A DNA stretch of 64,000 nucleotides from a virus: positions 1-64,000 of IMG/VR virus record IMGVR_UViG_3300036846_001134; one strand, given 5' to 3'. The translations under genes were made by a program, and so were the position numbers. The first letter of the stretch is position 1, and each line of letters opens with the position of its first letter. The notes beneath the pieces were generated by a model. That model saw only the letters and a list, made by a program, of their open reading frames with translations. It did no database searches and was not told the origin of the DNA. Shown here piece after piece: positions 12,526 to 21,072 of this stretch.

Positions 12526-12570
12526 TTTCACCCCGCTGCGCTTGACAAAATTCAAGCGCAATGCGAAACT
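12526..12570 (+). promoter_or_regulatory. Promoter P6 (TTTCACCCC box, TTGACA, GAAACT)
   Basis: TTTCACCCC 12526-12534, seven-base gap, TTGACA 12542-12547, 17-base spacer, GAAACT 12565-12570. It drives the last part of the cluster, from 12593 on, which contains no ribozyme. Confidence 0.8.
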
Positions 12571-12592
12571 GATTATTGAAAGGCAATACCCC

Positions 12593-12922
12593 ATGACAAA
12601 CACGCAACGAAGACGCAACGGCGCAGTCGCGTTCAAAGCTTACGCCGACCGTATGAAGCTGGACGCCATCGAGCGCAAGCAGGACTACTCGATCACCGAC
12701 TGCATCACCGACCTGCTGCACTACGCGCGTGCCCGTAAGCACGACACGAACAGCATCCTGCGTAGCGCGGACAATCATTTCTCGGCCGAAACCCTAGCCG
12801 TGGAGCACTGCGCCGTCTGCGGCGCTGGAATCAGCATGGCCGAGTTGGAGGAGGGCACGCTCGTTTCCAAGAGCGGGAATAAGTTTTACTGCTCGGCGAA
12901 GTGCGAGGAGAAGAACGCATGA
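12593..12922 (+). CDS. Small protein with C-terminal zinc finger, 109 aa
   Basis: ATG 12593 in ACCCC-ATG context with AAGGCA upstream. The N-terminal 70 residues are helical and basic. The C-terminal 40 hold CAVCG and later FYCSAKCEEK, a four-Cys zinc ribbon. Likely a nucleic-acid- or protein-binding factor. Overlaps the next gene by four bases. Confidence 0.65.
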   Translation: MTNTQRRRNGAVAFKAYADRMKLDAIERKQDYSITDCITDLLHYARARKHDTNSILRSADNHFSAETLAVEHCAVCGAGISMAELEEGTLVSKSGNKFYCSAKCEEKNA

Positions 12923-13311
12923 AGACCACCGACAACCCACGCGCCCACGGCCGCACGCCGCGAGTGCTCGTGCCCGTGACGACGCTCGACTTCGCCGCCC
13001 GCGCCTTCACCACTGCCGTGCGCAAGCTCGACGGGCCGCACGCGGACACGGAGTTGATCCGCGAGCTGCTCATGATCCGCGAGCGTCTTTCCCTGCTGGC
13101 CGCCCAGAAACCCGCGCGGCCCCGCGCCCCCAAGGGCCATGCCATCGTGCCCAAAGCGCTACTGCATGAGGCTATCGGCGACATCCTGGATGGAGCCAAT
13201 GAGTTCGAGGACGCTGCGGGCTACTGCAACGACACGGACGCGGAGTCCTGCGAGTCCCACGGCGACGGCATGCGCCAGACGGCGAGCAAGCTACGGAGGT
13301 ACGCGAGATGA
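12919..13311 (+). CDS. Unknown protein, 130 aa
   Basis: ATG 12919 overlaps the preceding stop. Helical, with a basic linker (AAQKPARPRAPKGHAIVPKA) between two halves and a C-terminal acidic segment. Not recognised. A tiny 11-codon frame (13308-13343) sits between it and the next gene and may only serve coupling. Confidence 0.6.
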   Translation: MKTTDNPRAHGRTPRVLVPVTTLDFAARAFTTAVRKLDGPHADTELIRELLMIRERLSLLAAQKPARPRAPKGHAIVPKALLHEAIGDILDGANEFEDAAGYCNDTDAESCESHGDGMRQTASKLRRYAR

Positions 13312-13344
13312 GCAAATACTCGCGGGCGGTGGAGGGCAAATAAG

Positions 13345-13590
13345 ATGACGAAATTGCGTTTCAAGCAGAATCACGTCTTCGTGATGGGACAGGGGAGAGT
13401 GCTGCGCGGCGAGGTGCGCCTGCCGAATCCCTTCACGGAAAAGCGCAGCAGAATCTGGGAGCAGGAGGTGGAGGTTGAACTGGAAGGACCTCACGCCCGC
13501 GTGAGCATGGTCCTGCGCCGCGACGCCGCGCTTCAGCTTGCCGATGCAATCCGCGCATTGGCGGAAAGGTTGCCGGAATGCCAACCCTGA
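13345..13590 (+). CDS. Small unknown protein, 81 aa
   Basis: ATG 13345 has GGAGGGCAAATAAG upstream. Beta-rich (VMGQGRVLRGEVRLPNPFTE, EVEVELEGPHARVSMVL) with a C-terminal helix (ALQLADAIRALAERL). Similar in build to other small phage beta proteins; family not recognised. Overlaps the next start by 13 bases. Confidence 0.6.
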   Translation: MTKLRFKQNHVFVMGQGRVLRGEVRLPNPFTEKRSRIWEQEVEVELEGPHARVSMVLRRDAALQLADAIRALAERLPECQP

Positions 13591-13814
13591 TCAACCCCGC
13601 GCGCACCGTCAAGCGCGAGACGGCCTCGACCTACCGGGGCATCCCGCTGATCGTGGAACTCCACCCCGGCTACCTGACCCTGCGCCAGAAGGGCAGGCGC
13701 CGCAGTGTCTCAATCGAGTACGGGGCCGTGCTCGACCTGGGCTATAAGATCCTGGCCAGGGCCGAGCGCGCCGAGAAGCTGGCCAGTAAGGCCGAGAAGA
13801 GGAAACCACGATGA
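13578..13814 (+). CDS. Small basic protein, 78 aa
   Basis: ATG 13578 lies within the end of the previous gene. A beta sheet segment (YRGIPLIVELHPGYLTLRQK) and a basic helical tail (LARAERAEKLASKAEKRKPR). Possibly nucleic-acid binding by charge; not recognised. Overlaps the next gene by four bases. Confidence 0.6.
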   Translation: MPTLINPARTVKRETASTYRGIPLIVELHPGYLTLRQKGRRRSVSIEYGAVLDLGYKILARAERAEKLASKAEKRKPR

Positions 13815-14170
13815 ACCGAAAGAAGCCGAAGAAGCCGAAAGCGCTCACCCACTGGAAGAACGCGCCGCCCGAGGCGCGCAGCGCGCACGCCCGCATGATG
13901 GGCCAGCTGCGCTGGAAGGACGTGCCGGTCGAGGACCGCAAGCAGCAGATGAGCGAGCTGGGCCAGCTGGGCCTGGGCATCAAGCGCCCGCACCAGGGCA
14001 AGGACCACTGCCCCTGCGGCGCGATGACGCTCAAGCGCGCCCAGACCAGGGCCGGCAAGGACGGCAAGGGCTGGGGCCACAAACCCAAGTGCCGGTTTTA
14101 CAAGCCCGAGCCGGTGAACCGCGTGATCAAGCGGCGCAACATGGGGCCGCGCCAGGAGAACGCCGCTTGA
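13811..14170 (+). CDS. Basic protein, 119 aa
   Basis: ATG 13811 overlaps the preceding stop. Lys/Arg-rich at both ends, with a helical middle and CPCG plus a distant KCRFYK (possible zinc site). Looks nucleic-acid binding. It is the last gene before a 107-base AT-rich gap. Confidence 0.6.
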   Translation: MNRKKPKKPKALTHWKNAPPEARSAHARMMGQLRWKDVPVEDRKQQMSELGQLGLGIKRPHQGKDHCPCGAMTLKRAQTRAGKDGKGWGHKPKCRFYKPEPVNRVIKRRNMGPRQENAA

Positions 14171-14277
14171 ATTGTGTAAATTTTAACTGTCACCTGAATT
14201 AGCAGAAACAAAAAGAAATAGCCAAATACGAGCTATGCGAATATGATTAGGGCTTAAATCCAAAAGGAAAACCTGAA
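14171..14277 (+). promoter_or_regulatory. AT-rich leader before 14278 gene
   Basis: The segment is distinctly AT-rich compared with its surroundings and ends in AAAAGGAAAACCTGAA before ATG 14278. No TTGACA/TTTCACCCC promoter of the P1-P6 type is present, so this operon is probably controlled differently. Confidence 0.35.
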
Positions 14278-14820
14278 ATGTCAAACCGAAAACCCAAGAA
14301 GCGGCGCATCTGGACCGAGCAGGAGAAGCGCATGCTGATTGCCGCATTCGAGGCGCAGTCTGTCAACACGAGAATGCAGTATCTCAAAACGCGCGGCGTC
14401 TCTAGCGGCTGGTTCTACGGCATGCGCAGGAAGATGAACGCGACGCCAGCGACGCCCGCGCCCGTAGCTGAAGGCGGCTCGCTCGATTCCATCCTGGCCG
14501 ACTACGTCGCCGCGCCCCGGACGGGCAGGGAGAAGTCGGTCATCCTCAAGCAGTACGGCATCAACCACCAGCAGATGTGGGACTGGCGGCACCTGGGCCG
14601 CATTCCCCCGAACTTGCGGCACCTGGCCAATGGCCACTCCAAGGCGCTGGTGACGGTGCCGCGCGGACGCCCCAGGCGGCAAGCCATCGACATCCCCGTG
14701 TTCCATCTCGAACCGGCGGCCGAGCGCGCGGTGACGCTCGACGATGCCATCAATGTCATCCAGGTCAAGCGCGATGTCTACACCGAGGTCATCGAGCTCC
14801 TGAAACACCTAAAACAATAG
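14278..14820 (+). CDS. DNA-binding protein with two HTH-like segments, 180 aa
   Basis: ATG 14278 behind AAAAGGAAAACCTGAA. Residues about 10-55 resemble a SANT/transposase-type HTH (WTEQEKRMLIAAFEAQ...VSSGWFYGMRRKM), and residues about 85-115 a second one (KQYGINHQQMWDWRHLGRIP). A basic linker and a C-terminal helix follow. Probable regulator; targets unknown. Confidence 0.6.
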   Translation: MSNRKPKKRRIWTEQEKRMLIAAFEAQSVNTRMQYLKTRGVSSGWFYGMRRKMNATPATPAPVAEGGSLDSILADYVAAPRTGREKSVILKQYGINHQQMWDWRHLGRIPPNLRHLANGHSKALVTVPRGRPRRQAIDIPVFHLEPAAERAVTLDDAINVIQVKRDVYTEVIELLKHLKQ

Positions 14821-14834
14821 AGAGGAGAAAAGCA

Positions 14835-15155
14835 TTGCCAGAACCGCCTAAACTACGCAATCTGTCGCGCCACCAGTACGGCACGCTGAAGTTCATCCAC
14901 GAGCACAACGTCACGCTGAGTTACCTCGGGCGGGCGCACGCCAACACGCTCGGCTCGCTCGCCTACCACGGCTGGATACGCCGCGTGGGCACGGGCGAAA
15001 GCGCGCTGATCATGCTGACCGCGAGGGGCGAGGAGGAGCTACAGAGCTACGTGCTCGGCGGCATGAACGAGCGCCAGAAAGCAGGCGAGCTGACCGAGCG
15101 CGTGCGGCGCCTGCTGCACGTCTCGCGCGTGATCGCCATGAAGGGAGCGGCGTGA
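14835..15155 (+). CDS. Winged-helix-like protein, 106 aa, TTG start
   Basis: TTG 14835 was chosen because GAGGAGAAAAGCA precedes it and it clears the upstream gene by 14 bases. The layout (LSRHQYGTLKFIHEHNVTLS, LGSLAYHGWIRRV, LIMLTARGEEEL) matches a winged helix with a final wing and helix. Likely DNA binding. Overlaps the next gene. Confidence 0.55.
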   Translation: MPEPPKLRNLSRHQYGTLKFIHEHNVTLSYLGRAHANTLGSLAYHGWIRRVGTGESALIMLTARGEEELQSYVLGGMNERQKAGELTERVRRLLHVSRVIAMKGAA

Positions 15156-15361
15156 TGACTCCCGATACCTGGAAGCTAATCGCATCCATCGGTGGGGTGC
15201 TCCTCACCGTCGTGACCGGCCCCATCATCTGGGCCATTCGCGCAGAAGCCGGCAAACTGCGGACGGAGATGAAGCTCCTTCAGGCAGAACTAGAAGTGCA
15301 CCTGACCTTAATGGAAAAGCGTCTCAATGAGCGTATCGATACCCGGTTGGTGCATAGGTAA
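15155..15361 (+). CDS. Membrane-anchored coiled-coil protein, 68 aa
   Basis: ATG 15155 (GTG 15152 also possible) behind AAGGGAGCGGC. One N-terminal membrane helix (LIASIGGVLLTVVTGPIIWA) then a charged coiled coil. The build resembles small phage proteins near lysis or superinfection genes, and is like the two proteins at 30706-31073. No firm role. Confidence 0.55.
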   Translation: MTPDTWKLIASIGGVLLTVVTGPIIWAIRAEAGKLRTEMKLLQAELEVHLTLMEKRLNERIDTRLVHR

Positions 15362-15363
15362 AA

Positions 15364-16302
15364 ATGCCCCGCCTGATCGACCGCATCCGCAGCGAGCGCG
15401 CCTTCCAGATGCCCGTCTGGGTGGCGCCGTACTTCGAGAAGGCCTGGGAGCGGCAGGTCCACAATCTCATGCCCCTGATCGAGGACCCCCAGCTGCCCGT
15501 GCTATTGATCGACAACGTGGCGGATTACTACTATTTCGGCAGCGACCAGGAGTACTGGGATCTGAAGCACGACTTCCCCAACCTCGCGCCGCCCTTCCCC
15601 GCGTTCTGGGCCGAGCACCGCATGGTCACGCGCATCCACAGCAAGGACGCGGGCGACACCGACATGAGCTCGCTCGTGGGCCACAACGGCAAGATCGGCG
15701 CGCTAGTCCACGCCATCGACCCCGCCGACGCCACGTTCGACCACGGCGACGGGCCGCCCGAGGGCACCAGGTGGATTCTGTGGTGCGAGCTGTTCATCGA
15801 CTACGGGAACAGGACCGACCGCCCCACCGGGCCGCACGGCAGCACCTTCCTCTGTATCGACGCCGAGGGCCGCTGCCTGGACCGCCCTTGGATGCGCGGC
15901 TTTGCGAGCGACTCTGACGCCGATAGCATGCGCGCGCTGATGACCTACTTCTACCCCACGCTGTTGACCATCTGTTTTTTGCACTGCAAGAACGTCGAGG
16001 TCGCCGAGGAGCGCGTGGACAAGCCGCTCGCCAAGAAGTACCACGCCAAGACCGGCAAGTGGCCCGTGCGCTACAAGACCCTGGTGATCGAGCCGCTCAA
16101 GAAGATCCTGCGGCACCAGGGCAATAGCGACAGCGTGGGCGTGGCCAAGGCCATGCACATCTGCCGGGGCCACTTCAGGGACTATAGGGAAGGGCGCGGG
16201 CTGTTTGGGAAATACAAGCAGCTGGTGTGGACGCCCATGACCGTGCGCGGCACCAGGGGCAAGCAGGCGCCGCCCGCGCGCGAGATCGAGGTGAGGATAT
16301 GA
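15364..16302 (+). CDS. Unknown phage protein, 312 aa
   Basis: ATG 15364 follows the previous stop by two bases. The C-terminal third (KAMHICRGHFRDYREGRGLF and GKYKQLVWTPMTVRGTR) is a motif I recognise from hypothetical proteins of phages and plasmids, without an assigned activity. Tyr/Asp-rich N-terminal half (VADYYYFGSDQEYWDLKHDF). Overlaps the next gene by four bases. Confidence 0.6.
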   Translation: MPRLIDRIRSERAFQMPVWVAPYFEKAWERQVHNLMPLIEDPQLPVLLIDNVADYYYFGSDQEYWDLKHDFPNLAPPFPAFWAEHRMVTRIHSKDAGDTDMSSLVGHNGKIGALVHAIDPADATFDHGDGPPEGTRWILWCELFIDYGNRTDRPTGPHGSTFLCIDAEGRCLDRPWMRGFASDSDADSMRALMTYFYPTLLTICFLHCKNVEVAEERVDKPLAKKYHAKTGKWPVRYKTLVIEPLKKILRHQGNSDSVGVAKAMHICRGHFRDYREGRGLFGKYKQLVWTPMTVRGTRGKQAPPAREIEVRI

Positions 16303-17309
16303 GAAAACGAAGGAAGAAGCAGGCAACTCCAACTCCCAGGCCGCCCCGTATCTTTCAGTCGGTGGCCGCCGATCCGAAAGACGACCTGAATCAGTGGTTG
16401 AACGATCTGGTCGATCCAGCCAAGTGCCGCATTGATCCGGCCATCGCCAAGGCCCTGGTGCGCTGGGTCACGCCGGAGGACGCCGAGGAATGGATTGCGC
16501 GGCTGCCCCCTTACCAGCGCAACATCAAGTCGCGCAGCATGGAAGAATTCGTGACGGACATGCAGGAAGGGTACTGGATCGACGGCGTGCCCGTCATCGC
16601 CTTCAATCGCGATGGAGAACTCATCAACGGACATCACGTCCTGGGGGCATTTCTTAAGGCTAAGCTGGCAAAAATTCTCTGCATCGTGGTGGTCAATTGC
16701 GACCCCAATGCCTACCTGGGATACGACCTGGGGATCAAGCGCTCGCTCGCCGACAACCTCAAGGGGGAAACCGATTCACCGGCGCAAGTGGGTAAGGTTC
16801 TCAACGTCCTGCGCCAATGGGATCTCAATGAATATGAGGGGAGGGGGTACATGACCGCGCGCGAGGGCACCATGCATCTCCAGGGCCGGCGCGGCCGCGA
16901 GTTTCTGGCAAAGCACCCCGGCATTGAGGGTCACCTGTTTCCGAATCCGTTTCGGACCAATGCGGGCTATCGCTCCGTCGCCGCCATGCATGCCGCATCG
17001 TACCGCCTGCACCAGATCGACCCGGAAACAGCCCAGAAGTTCTTTCACTGTTTCGTCAGCGGAGCCGATATGCCCGCAGGCCATCCCGTGCTGGTGCTGC
17101 GCGGCGTGTTCCAGAATATGGACAAGGACATGCGGTGGCGCAGCGGGCCGACGCTCGCGCACGTCATCACCGCCTGGAACCTGTTTGTGGCCAAATCGAA
17201 AGTCGCGGCTGGCAGGTGGCCTTTCCGCATGGGCCAGAGCAGCTTCCCAGAGATAGCCGTCCCACTGCCAGTGCCGGAATCCTCGCGGTCGGGTAAGGGA
17301 GTGAATTAA
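16299..17309 (+). CDS. ParB/Srx-fold-like protein, 336 aa
   Basis: ATG 16299 behind GAGGTGAGGAT. Residues about 70-130 (RNIKSRSMEEFVTDMQEGYW...GELINGHHVLGAFLKAKLAK) follow the ParB-like pattern in which a loop resembling DGQHR closes the active site; here it reads NGHHVL, so the usual Gln-His-Arg is altered. The remainder matches phage ParB-like proteins with a long helical C-terminus. Possible DNA modulator or nuclease; the altered motif leaves activity uncertain. Confidence 0.65.
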   Translation: MRKRRKKQATPTPRPPRIFQSVAADPKDDLNQWLNDLVDPAKCRIDPAIAKALVRWVTPEDAEEWIARLPPYQRNIKSRSMEEFVTDMQEGYWIDGVPVIAFNRDGELINGHHVLGAFLKAKLAKILCIVVVNCDPNAYLGYDLGIKRSLADNLKGETDSPAQVGKVLNVLRQWDLNEYEGRGYMTAREGTMHLQGRRGREFLAKHPGIEGHLFPNPFRTNAGYRSVAAMHAASYRLHQIDPETAQKFFHCFVSGADMPAGHPVLVLRGVFQNMDKDMRWRSGPTLAHVITAWNLFVAKSKVAAGRWPFRMGQSSFPEIAVPLPVPESSRSGKGVN

Positions 17310-17765
17310 ATGAGCGACCGGGAAGTTATGACCATCCATGATGCCATGCGCGCCATAAACGACGAGTACAACGCCGAGACCATGCGGGCGCGGCGGGACC
17401 CGGCCTTCAACCGGCTGATGTCTGCGCAAATCCTGGAAGAGTACCTGGAAATCGACCGGGAACTGCCGGGATACGTCGGCGACATAGCGGCAATGTCAGG
17501 AGTAAAAAAGGGCACGATCCTGCCGGATTACGTCTACCAGATGGCGCGCATGTGCTTCCGCCTGGGCATGCGGACGCAGCGCAAGCTGGATCACCCTGAC
17601 CAGGCCAGCTCGATCTTCATGACGCCCGAGCCCCTGCGCCTCTACACGGTCTACGACCACCCAAGCGATTTCCCTGATTGGTACGTGGTGCGCGAGTTCA
17701 ATTATGATCAGCCAGGGGAGATCGTCGCCGCCGCGCCGGACCTGGAAGAAGGCGGGCGCTATTGA
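17310..17765 (+). CDS. Unknown protein, 151 aa
   Basis: ATG 17310 directly follows the preceding TAA, behind AAGGGAGTGAATTAA. Helical N-terminal half (IHDAMRAINDEYNAETMRAR) and an aromatic C-terminal half. No family recognised. Part of the same rightward operon. Confidence 0.6.
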   Translation: MSDREVMTIHDAMRAINDEYNAETMRARRDPAFNRLMSAQILEEYLEIDRELPGYVGDIAAMSGVKKGTILPDYVYQMARMCFRLGMRTQRKLDHPDQASSIFMTPEPLRLYTVYDHPSDFPDWYVVREFNYDQPGEIVAAAPDLEEGGRY

Positions 17766-17770
17766 CCCAC

Positions 17771-17836
17771 ATGGGTCTGACCTGCATCCCGCGCCACGCC
17801 GATGACGACCCGGTGATTGTGGAGGTCTGGGTGTGA
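17771..17836 (+). CDS. Possible 21-aa peptide
   Basis: ATG 17771 to TGA 17836 gives a 21-residue peptide that ends one base into the next ATG (TGATG). There is no good ribosome site. It may be a coupling leader rather than a functional product. Confidence 0.25.
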   Translation: MGLTCIPRHADDDPVIVEVWV

Positions 17837-18504
17837 TGCCGGACATCGAAGTCTTAAAGCGCCAGAAGCGCTGGCGCGAGCAGGAACGCGCACAAGAGCG
17901 AAAGCTCGCGCGGTTCCACCCGGTGACCGGCCGGCTCCTGCCCAAGGACAGCCGCAACCGCCTGATCTCTGACGACGCCCTGGCGCGCGAGCCCATTGGC
18001 AAGCACGGCGCGGAATTGTGGATTACCTACACGCCAGGGCGCGAGGAGTTTTTGCGCGTCCGCAGACTTTATCCCGAGCTTGATAGCACGTTGAAGTTCT
18101 GCGACCCTGACGCGCTCAATGGCTACGTCGCCTTCCCCAAGCGGCACGCGCCGCGCCTGCCCATGGACATCGGTAACATCGTGCAGTACATTCCAGTTCA
18201 CGGCGGCGTGAGTTATGCCCACAAGGACGCGACCGCAGCGGTATGGGGCTTCGACACCATGCATGCCGGCAGCGAGGATGTGCCGCGCACCGACCGCGAC
18301 TGGATGCGCCACCAGTGCCACATCCTGCACCATGGCCTGGAAATCGCCGCAGGGCTCTGGCCTGAGTTCCGCCGCGCGGGCCAGGCCCGGCGCATCGAGA
18401 TGGCGCAGGGCCTGTTCGACATCGACCCGGCGGCGGAAGGCGGGCTCGACAAGCGGCTGGGCTTCCAGGCACTGGTTAATTTGATGTGCGGGAGGATCGG
18501 ATGA
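17836..18504 (+). CDS. Unknown protein, 222 aa
   Basis: ATG 17836 with GGAGG ten bases upstream. Charged N-terminal helix, then a domain with YIPVHGGVSYAHKDATAAVW and GFDTMHAGSEDVPRTDRDWM. Proteins with this second motif occur in phages and actinobacterial elements as hypotheticals; no activity known to me. Overlaps the next gene by four bases. Confidence 0.6.
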   Translation: MPDIEVLKRQKRWREQERAQERKLARFHPVTGRLLPKDSRNRLISDDALAREPIGKHGAELWITYTPGREEFLRVRRLYPELDSTLKFCDPDALNGYVAFPKRHAPRLPMDIGNIVQYIPVHGGVSYAHKDATAAVWGFDTMHAGSEDVPRTDRDWMRHQCHILHHGLEIAAGLWPEFRRAGQARRIEMAQGLFDIDPAAEGGLDKRLGFQALVNLMCGRIG

Positions 18505-19091
18505 CCGTACCCGCGCGCATCGCCCGCTTACCGCGCGACAAACGCGGCTACCCGATCCCGTGGAACGTGCTGCGCGCCGACGATGGCACGCCGTTCTTCA
18601 CGGTCAATGACGACCGCAAGGCATGGCGCGCGGTTCGCGAAGGCCTCTGCCCGGTCTGCGGCGAGCGCCTGGGGCACTGGTGCTGGCTCGTCGGCGGGCC
18701 GCGCAGCGCGTTCGATTCCCACGGCGCTTACATAGATCTGCCGCTGCATCGCGAGTGCGCCGAATTCGCCCTGGCGACCTGCCCGTATCTCGCATTGCCG
18801 AAATACCTGGGCCGCATCGATGTGGCCAATCCAGAGAAGCTGCCGCCCGAGGCGCGCATCCTGCTGGATGAAACCATGATCCCCGAGCGCCCCGAGCTGT
18901 TCGTCGCCGTTCTCAGCGAGAAGATCCAATTGCTGGACAACAGCCCGCTGGTCCCGCATTTCAGGCCGGTGCCGCCGTTCGTGGAGTGGACTTTCTGGCG
19001 GCACGGGCAGCAGATCCCGCAGCATCGCGCGATGCCGATCCTGCGCGGCATCTTCGGAGCGGACTGGGAGCTTCCCAGGAGGGCAGCGTAG
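18501..19091 (+). CDS. Unknown protein with zinc-type CPVCG motif, 196 aa
   Basis: ATG 18501 behind GGGAGGATCGG. The start LPRDKRGYPIPWNV and the CPVCGERLGHWCWLVGGPRS segment are shared by hypothetical proteins of phages and high-GC bacteria. A Cys-His site (HRECAEFALATCPYL) follows. Last rightward gene before the convergent terminase. Confidence 0.6.
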   Translation: MTVPARIARLPRDKRGYPIPWNVLRADDGTPFFTVNDDRKAWRAVREGLCPVCGERLGHWCWLVGGPRSAFDSHGAYIDLPLHRECAEFALATCPYLALPKYLGRIDVANPEKLPPEARILLDETMIPERPELFVAVLSEKIQLLDNSPLVPHFRPVPPFVEWTFWRHGQQIPQHRAMPILRGIFGADWELPRRAA

Positions 19092-19105
19092 GAGAGGCGG
19101 AAGGT

Positions 19106-20647
19106 TCAGTAGTACGCGCGCGGCGCGGGCGGCTCGTACTCTTCCTCGCTCTCGTCGCTCGCGATGCGGATCAGCCCGCCCTGGCGCAGCCGCGCGAGGC
19201 CGTGGACCGCCGCATCGTGCAGGTCGTCATACTGGCCGTTGGGAAACGAGGCCATCTCCTCCCGCACCTCTTCCACCCAGCGCCGCCCGAGCGGCGCCCA
19301 GATGGTCCCGGTGCTGAACAGGTCAGCCACGGCGTTGGTCCGGGTGATCTTGTCACTGCCCCGCACCGGCACGGTGTCGCTCACCGGGATACCCATGCGC
19401 CAGAGCTCCTGTTGCAGGGGCTTGCCGGTGGCCCGGCCCTCGACCAGCAGGCAGTCCGGCGCCCACTGCTCGTAGAGGCGGCGCGCCTGCTGCTTGAGCT
19501 CGGGGAAATTCATGCGGCCCGCCCAGGCGTCGAGCAGCATGATGCCGGTCATGATGCGCGGCGGGTCGCTGCGGTTCTTGTAGCGGAAGAGGCCCCAGGT
19601 AATGCAGGCGCTGCGGTTGGAATTCTGCTTGTCGCTGAAGGCCGTGTCCCAGGACTGCACGATGAACTCGCAGGCCGGCGGGTCGGGCTCGCGCCAGTCC
19701 ATCCACCACTCGCGCTTGATGATGGCGCCCTCTTCCGAGGTAGGCGACTGCTGGTATTGCGCCATCCAGCGGCCGATGGGCAAGGTCGCCTTGGTGCGCA
19801 AGAGCTCTTCAATCGGCCAGTACTCGGGCCACAGCGGCTCGCCGCTTGGCAGGATGGCCGGCAGCTCGATCACCTCCCACTGCTCGCCCGAGTCCTCCTC
19901 GATGGCCTGTTGCAGCAGCATGCCGGTGAGGTCGCGCACGCCCCACCGGGTCATCACGATCAGGATGGCGGCGCCGGGTTGCAGGCGCTGGCGGGGGCCG
20001 GCCAGGTACCACTCCCACACCTTGGTGAAATTCTGGTCGGCGTTCTTGAGCACGTCCTGCTCGCTGTGGGGGTCGTCCAGGATTACCAGGTCGCCTCCGC
20101 GCCCGGCCGCGCCGCCGGTGGTGCCGATGGCGAAGAACTCCCCGCCCTGCTGGGTGCTCCAGCGGTGGGTCGCCTTACTGTCCTTCGATAGCGTGATGCC
20201 GGGGAAGATCTCCTGGTACTCGGGCGACATGATCAGATTGCGCATCTTGCGGCCGAAGCCGCTCGACAACTCGACCTTGTGACTGCCCTCCAGAATCTTG
20301 GTCCTGGGGTGGCGGCCCAGGTACCAGGTGGGCAGCAGGAACGATGTGAACTCGCTCTTGGTGTGGCGCGGCGCCATGTTGATGATGCAACGCTTGAGCT
20401 CTCCCCGGTCAATCCGTTCAAAAGTCTCGGCCATCACCTGGTGGTGGCGCCCGCTGATGAAGTCCGGCCAGACGCGCTTGACGAACGCAAGGAAGCTCGT
20501 GCGCGCGCTCTCCACGTCCGTGCCCGTGCCGCCGAACAGCTTGGCCATGTAGCCGCGCATGGCCCGCTGTTTCTCGGGCGGCAGATCGGGGAAATAGCGC
20601 TCCAGAAATTCGATCTCCTGCGCGGGCGTGGGCTTGGTGACGGGCAT
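19106..20647 (-). CDS. terL: Terminase large subunit (packaging ATPase/nuclease)
   Basis: A 513-residue DNA-packaging motor. Walker A-like loop MAPRHTKSE near residue 92 (the APRHxKSE variant usual in this TerL class), Walker B with catalytic acid LVILDDPHSE near 185, coupling motif MTRWGVRDLTG, then an RNase-H-like nuclease domain with SWDTAF near 340, LVEGRATGK near 400 and YDDLHDAAVHG near 480. It cuts concatemers and pumps DNA through the portal. It is transcribed opposite to both neighbours. No small terminase is evident next to it. Confidence 0.95.
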   Translation of the reverse strand: MPVTKPTPAQEIEFLERYFPDLPPEKQRAMRGYMAKLFGGTGTDVESARTSFLAFVKRVWPDFISGRHHQVMAETFERIDRGELKRCIINMAPRHTKSEFTSFLLPTWYLGRHPRTKILEGSHKVELSSGFGRKMRNLIMSPEYQEIFPGITLSKDSKATHRWSTQQGGEFFAIGTTGGAAGRGGDLVILDDPHSEQDVLKNADQNFTKVWEWYLAGPRQRLQPGAAILIVMTRWGVRDLTGMLLQQAIEEDSGEQWEVIELPAILPSGEPLWPEYWPIEELLRTKATLPIGRWMAQYQQSPTSEEGAIIKREWWMDWREPDPPACEFIVQSWDTAFSDKQNSNRSACITWGLFRYKNRSDPPRIMTGIMLLDAWAGRMNFPELKQQARRLYEQWAPDCLLVEGRATGKPLQQELWRMGIPVSDTVPVRGSDKITRTNAVADLFSTGTIWAPLGRRWVEEVREEMASFPNGQYDDLHDAAVHGLARLRQGGLIRIASDESEEEYEPPAPRAYY

Positions 20648-20685
20648 CCTTAACCAGCTCTAGCACATGCGCGGCGCGCGGTTGA

Positions 20686-20720
20686 ATTTCACACTTCAAG
20701 TAATACTTGCAATTCGAGCG
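20686..20720. repeat. 9-bp repeat array upstream of terL and 20779 gene
   Basis: ATTTCACAC, TTCAAGTAA, TACTTGCA and ATTCGAGCG follow at 8-9-base steps between divergent genes, matching the dispersed motif. Confidence 0.4.
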
Positions 20721-20778
20721 TGGTAGAATGGTTTCGGGTGAGGTGTGAGCCACCCCGGCGGCCGCCGTTTCTCTCGTC

Positions 20779-21048
20779 ATGGGGTGTGGCGGCGGTCGCC
20801 CTAAAAACCAAATGCTGACAGACGAAGACAAGCAGTGGATCACCGACCAGCTGGAGCGCAGGGAGCACGCGCTGACCGAGCGCATGCGCGACATGCAGAC
20901 CGAGCTGCTCAAGGCCTTCCTGCCCTTCCGCGAACAGGTTTCCCTGCGCGAGCAGGCGCTTGAAGCGCGCCAGCACACGCTCGATGCCCGCCAAGGGGTG
21001 CTCGAACACCGCCTGGGCGAGATCGAGAAGAAGCTGTTACTCCCTTAA
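20779..21048 (+). CDS. Small coiled-coil protein, 89 aa
   Basis: ATG 20779 (MGCGGGRPKNQ) or ATG 20812 could start it; neither has a good ribosome site. A long charged helix follows (ITDQLERREHALTERMRDMQ...REQALEARQHTLDARQGVLE). Position at the head of the ejection-protein block suggests a virion or assembly role; inference. Confidence 0.5.
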   Translation: MGCGGGRPKNQMLTDEDKQWITDQLERREHALTERMRDMQTELLKAFLPFREQVSLREQALEARQHTLDARQGVLEHRLGEIEKKLLLP

Positions 21049-21072
21049 AAAATCGGCGGTAATCTGGTAGGC

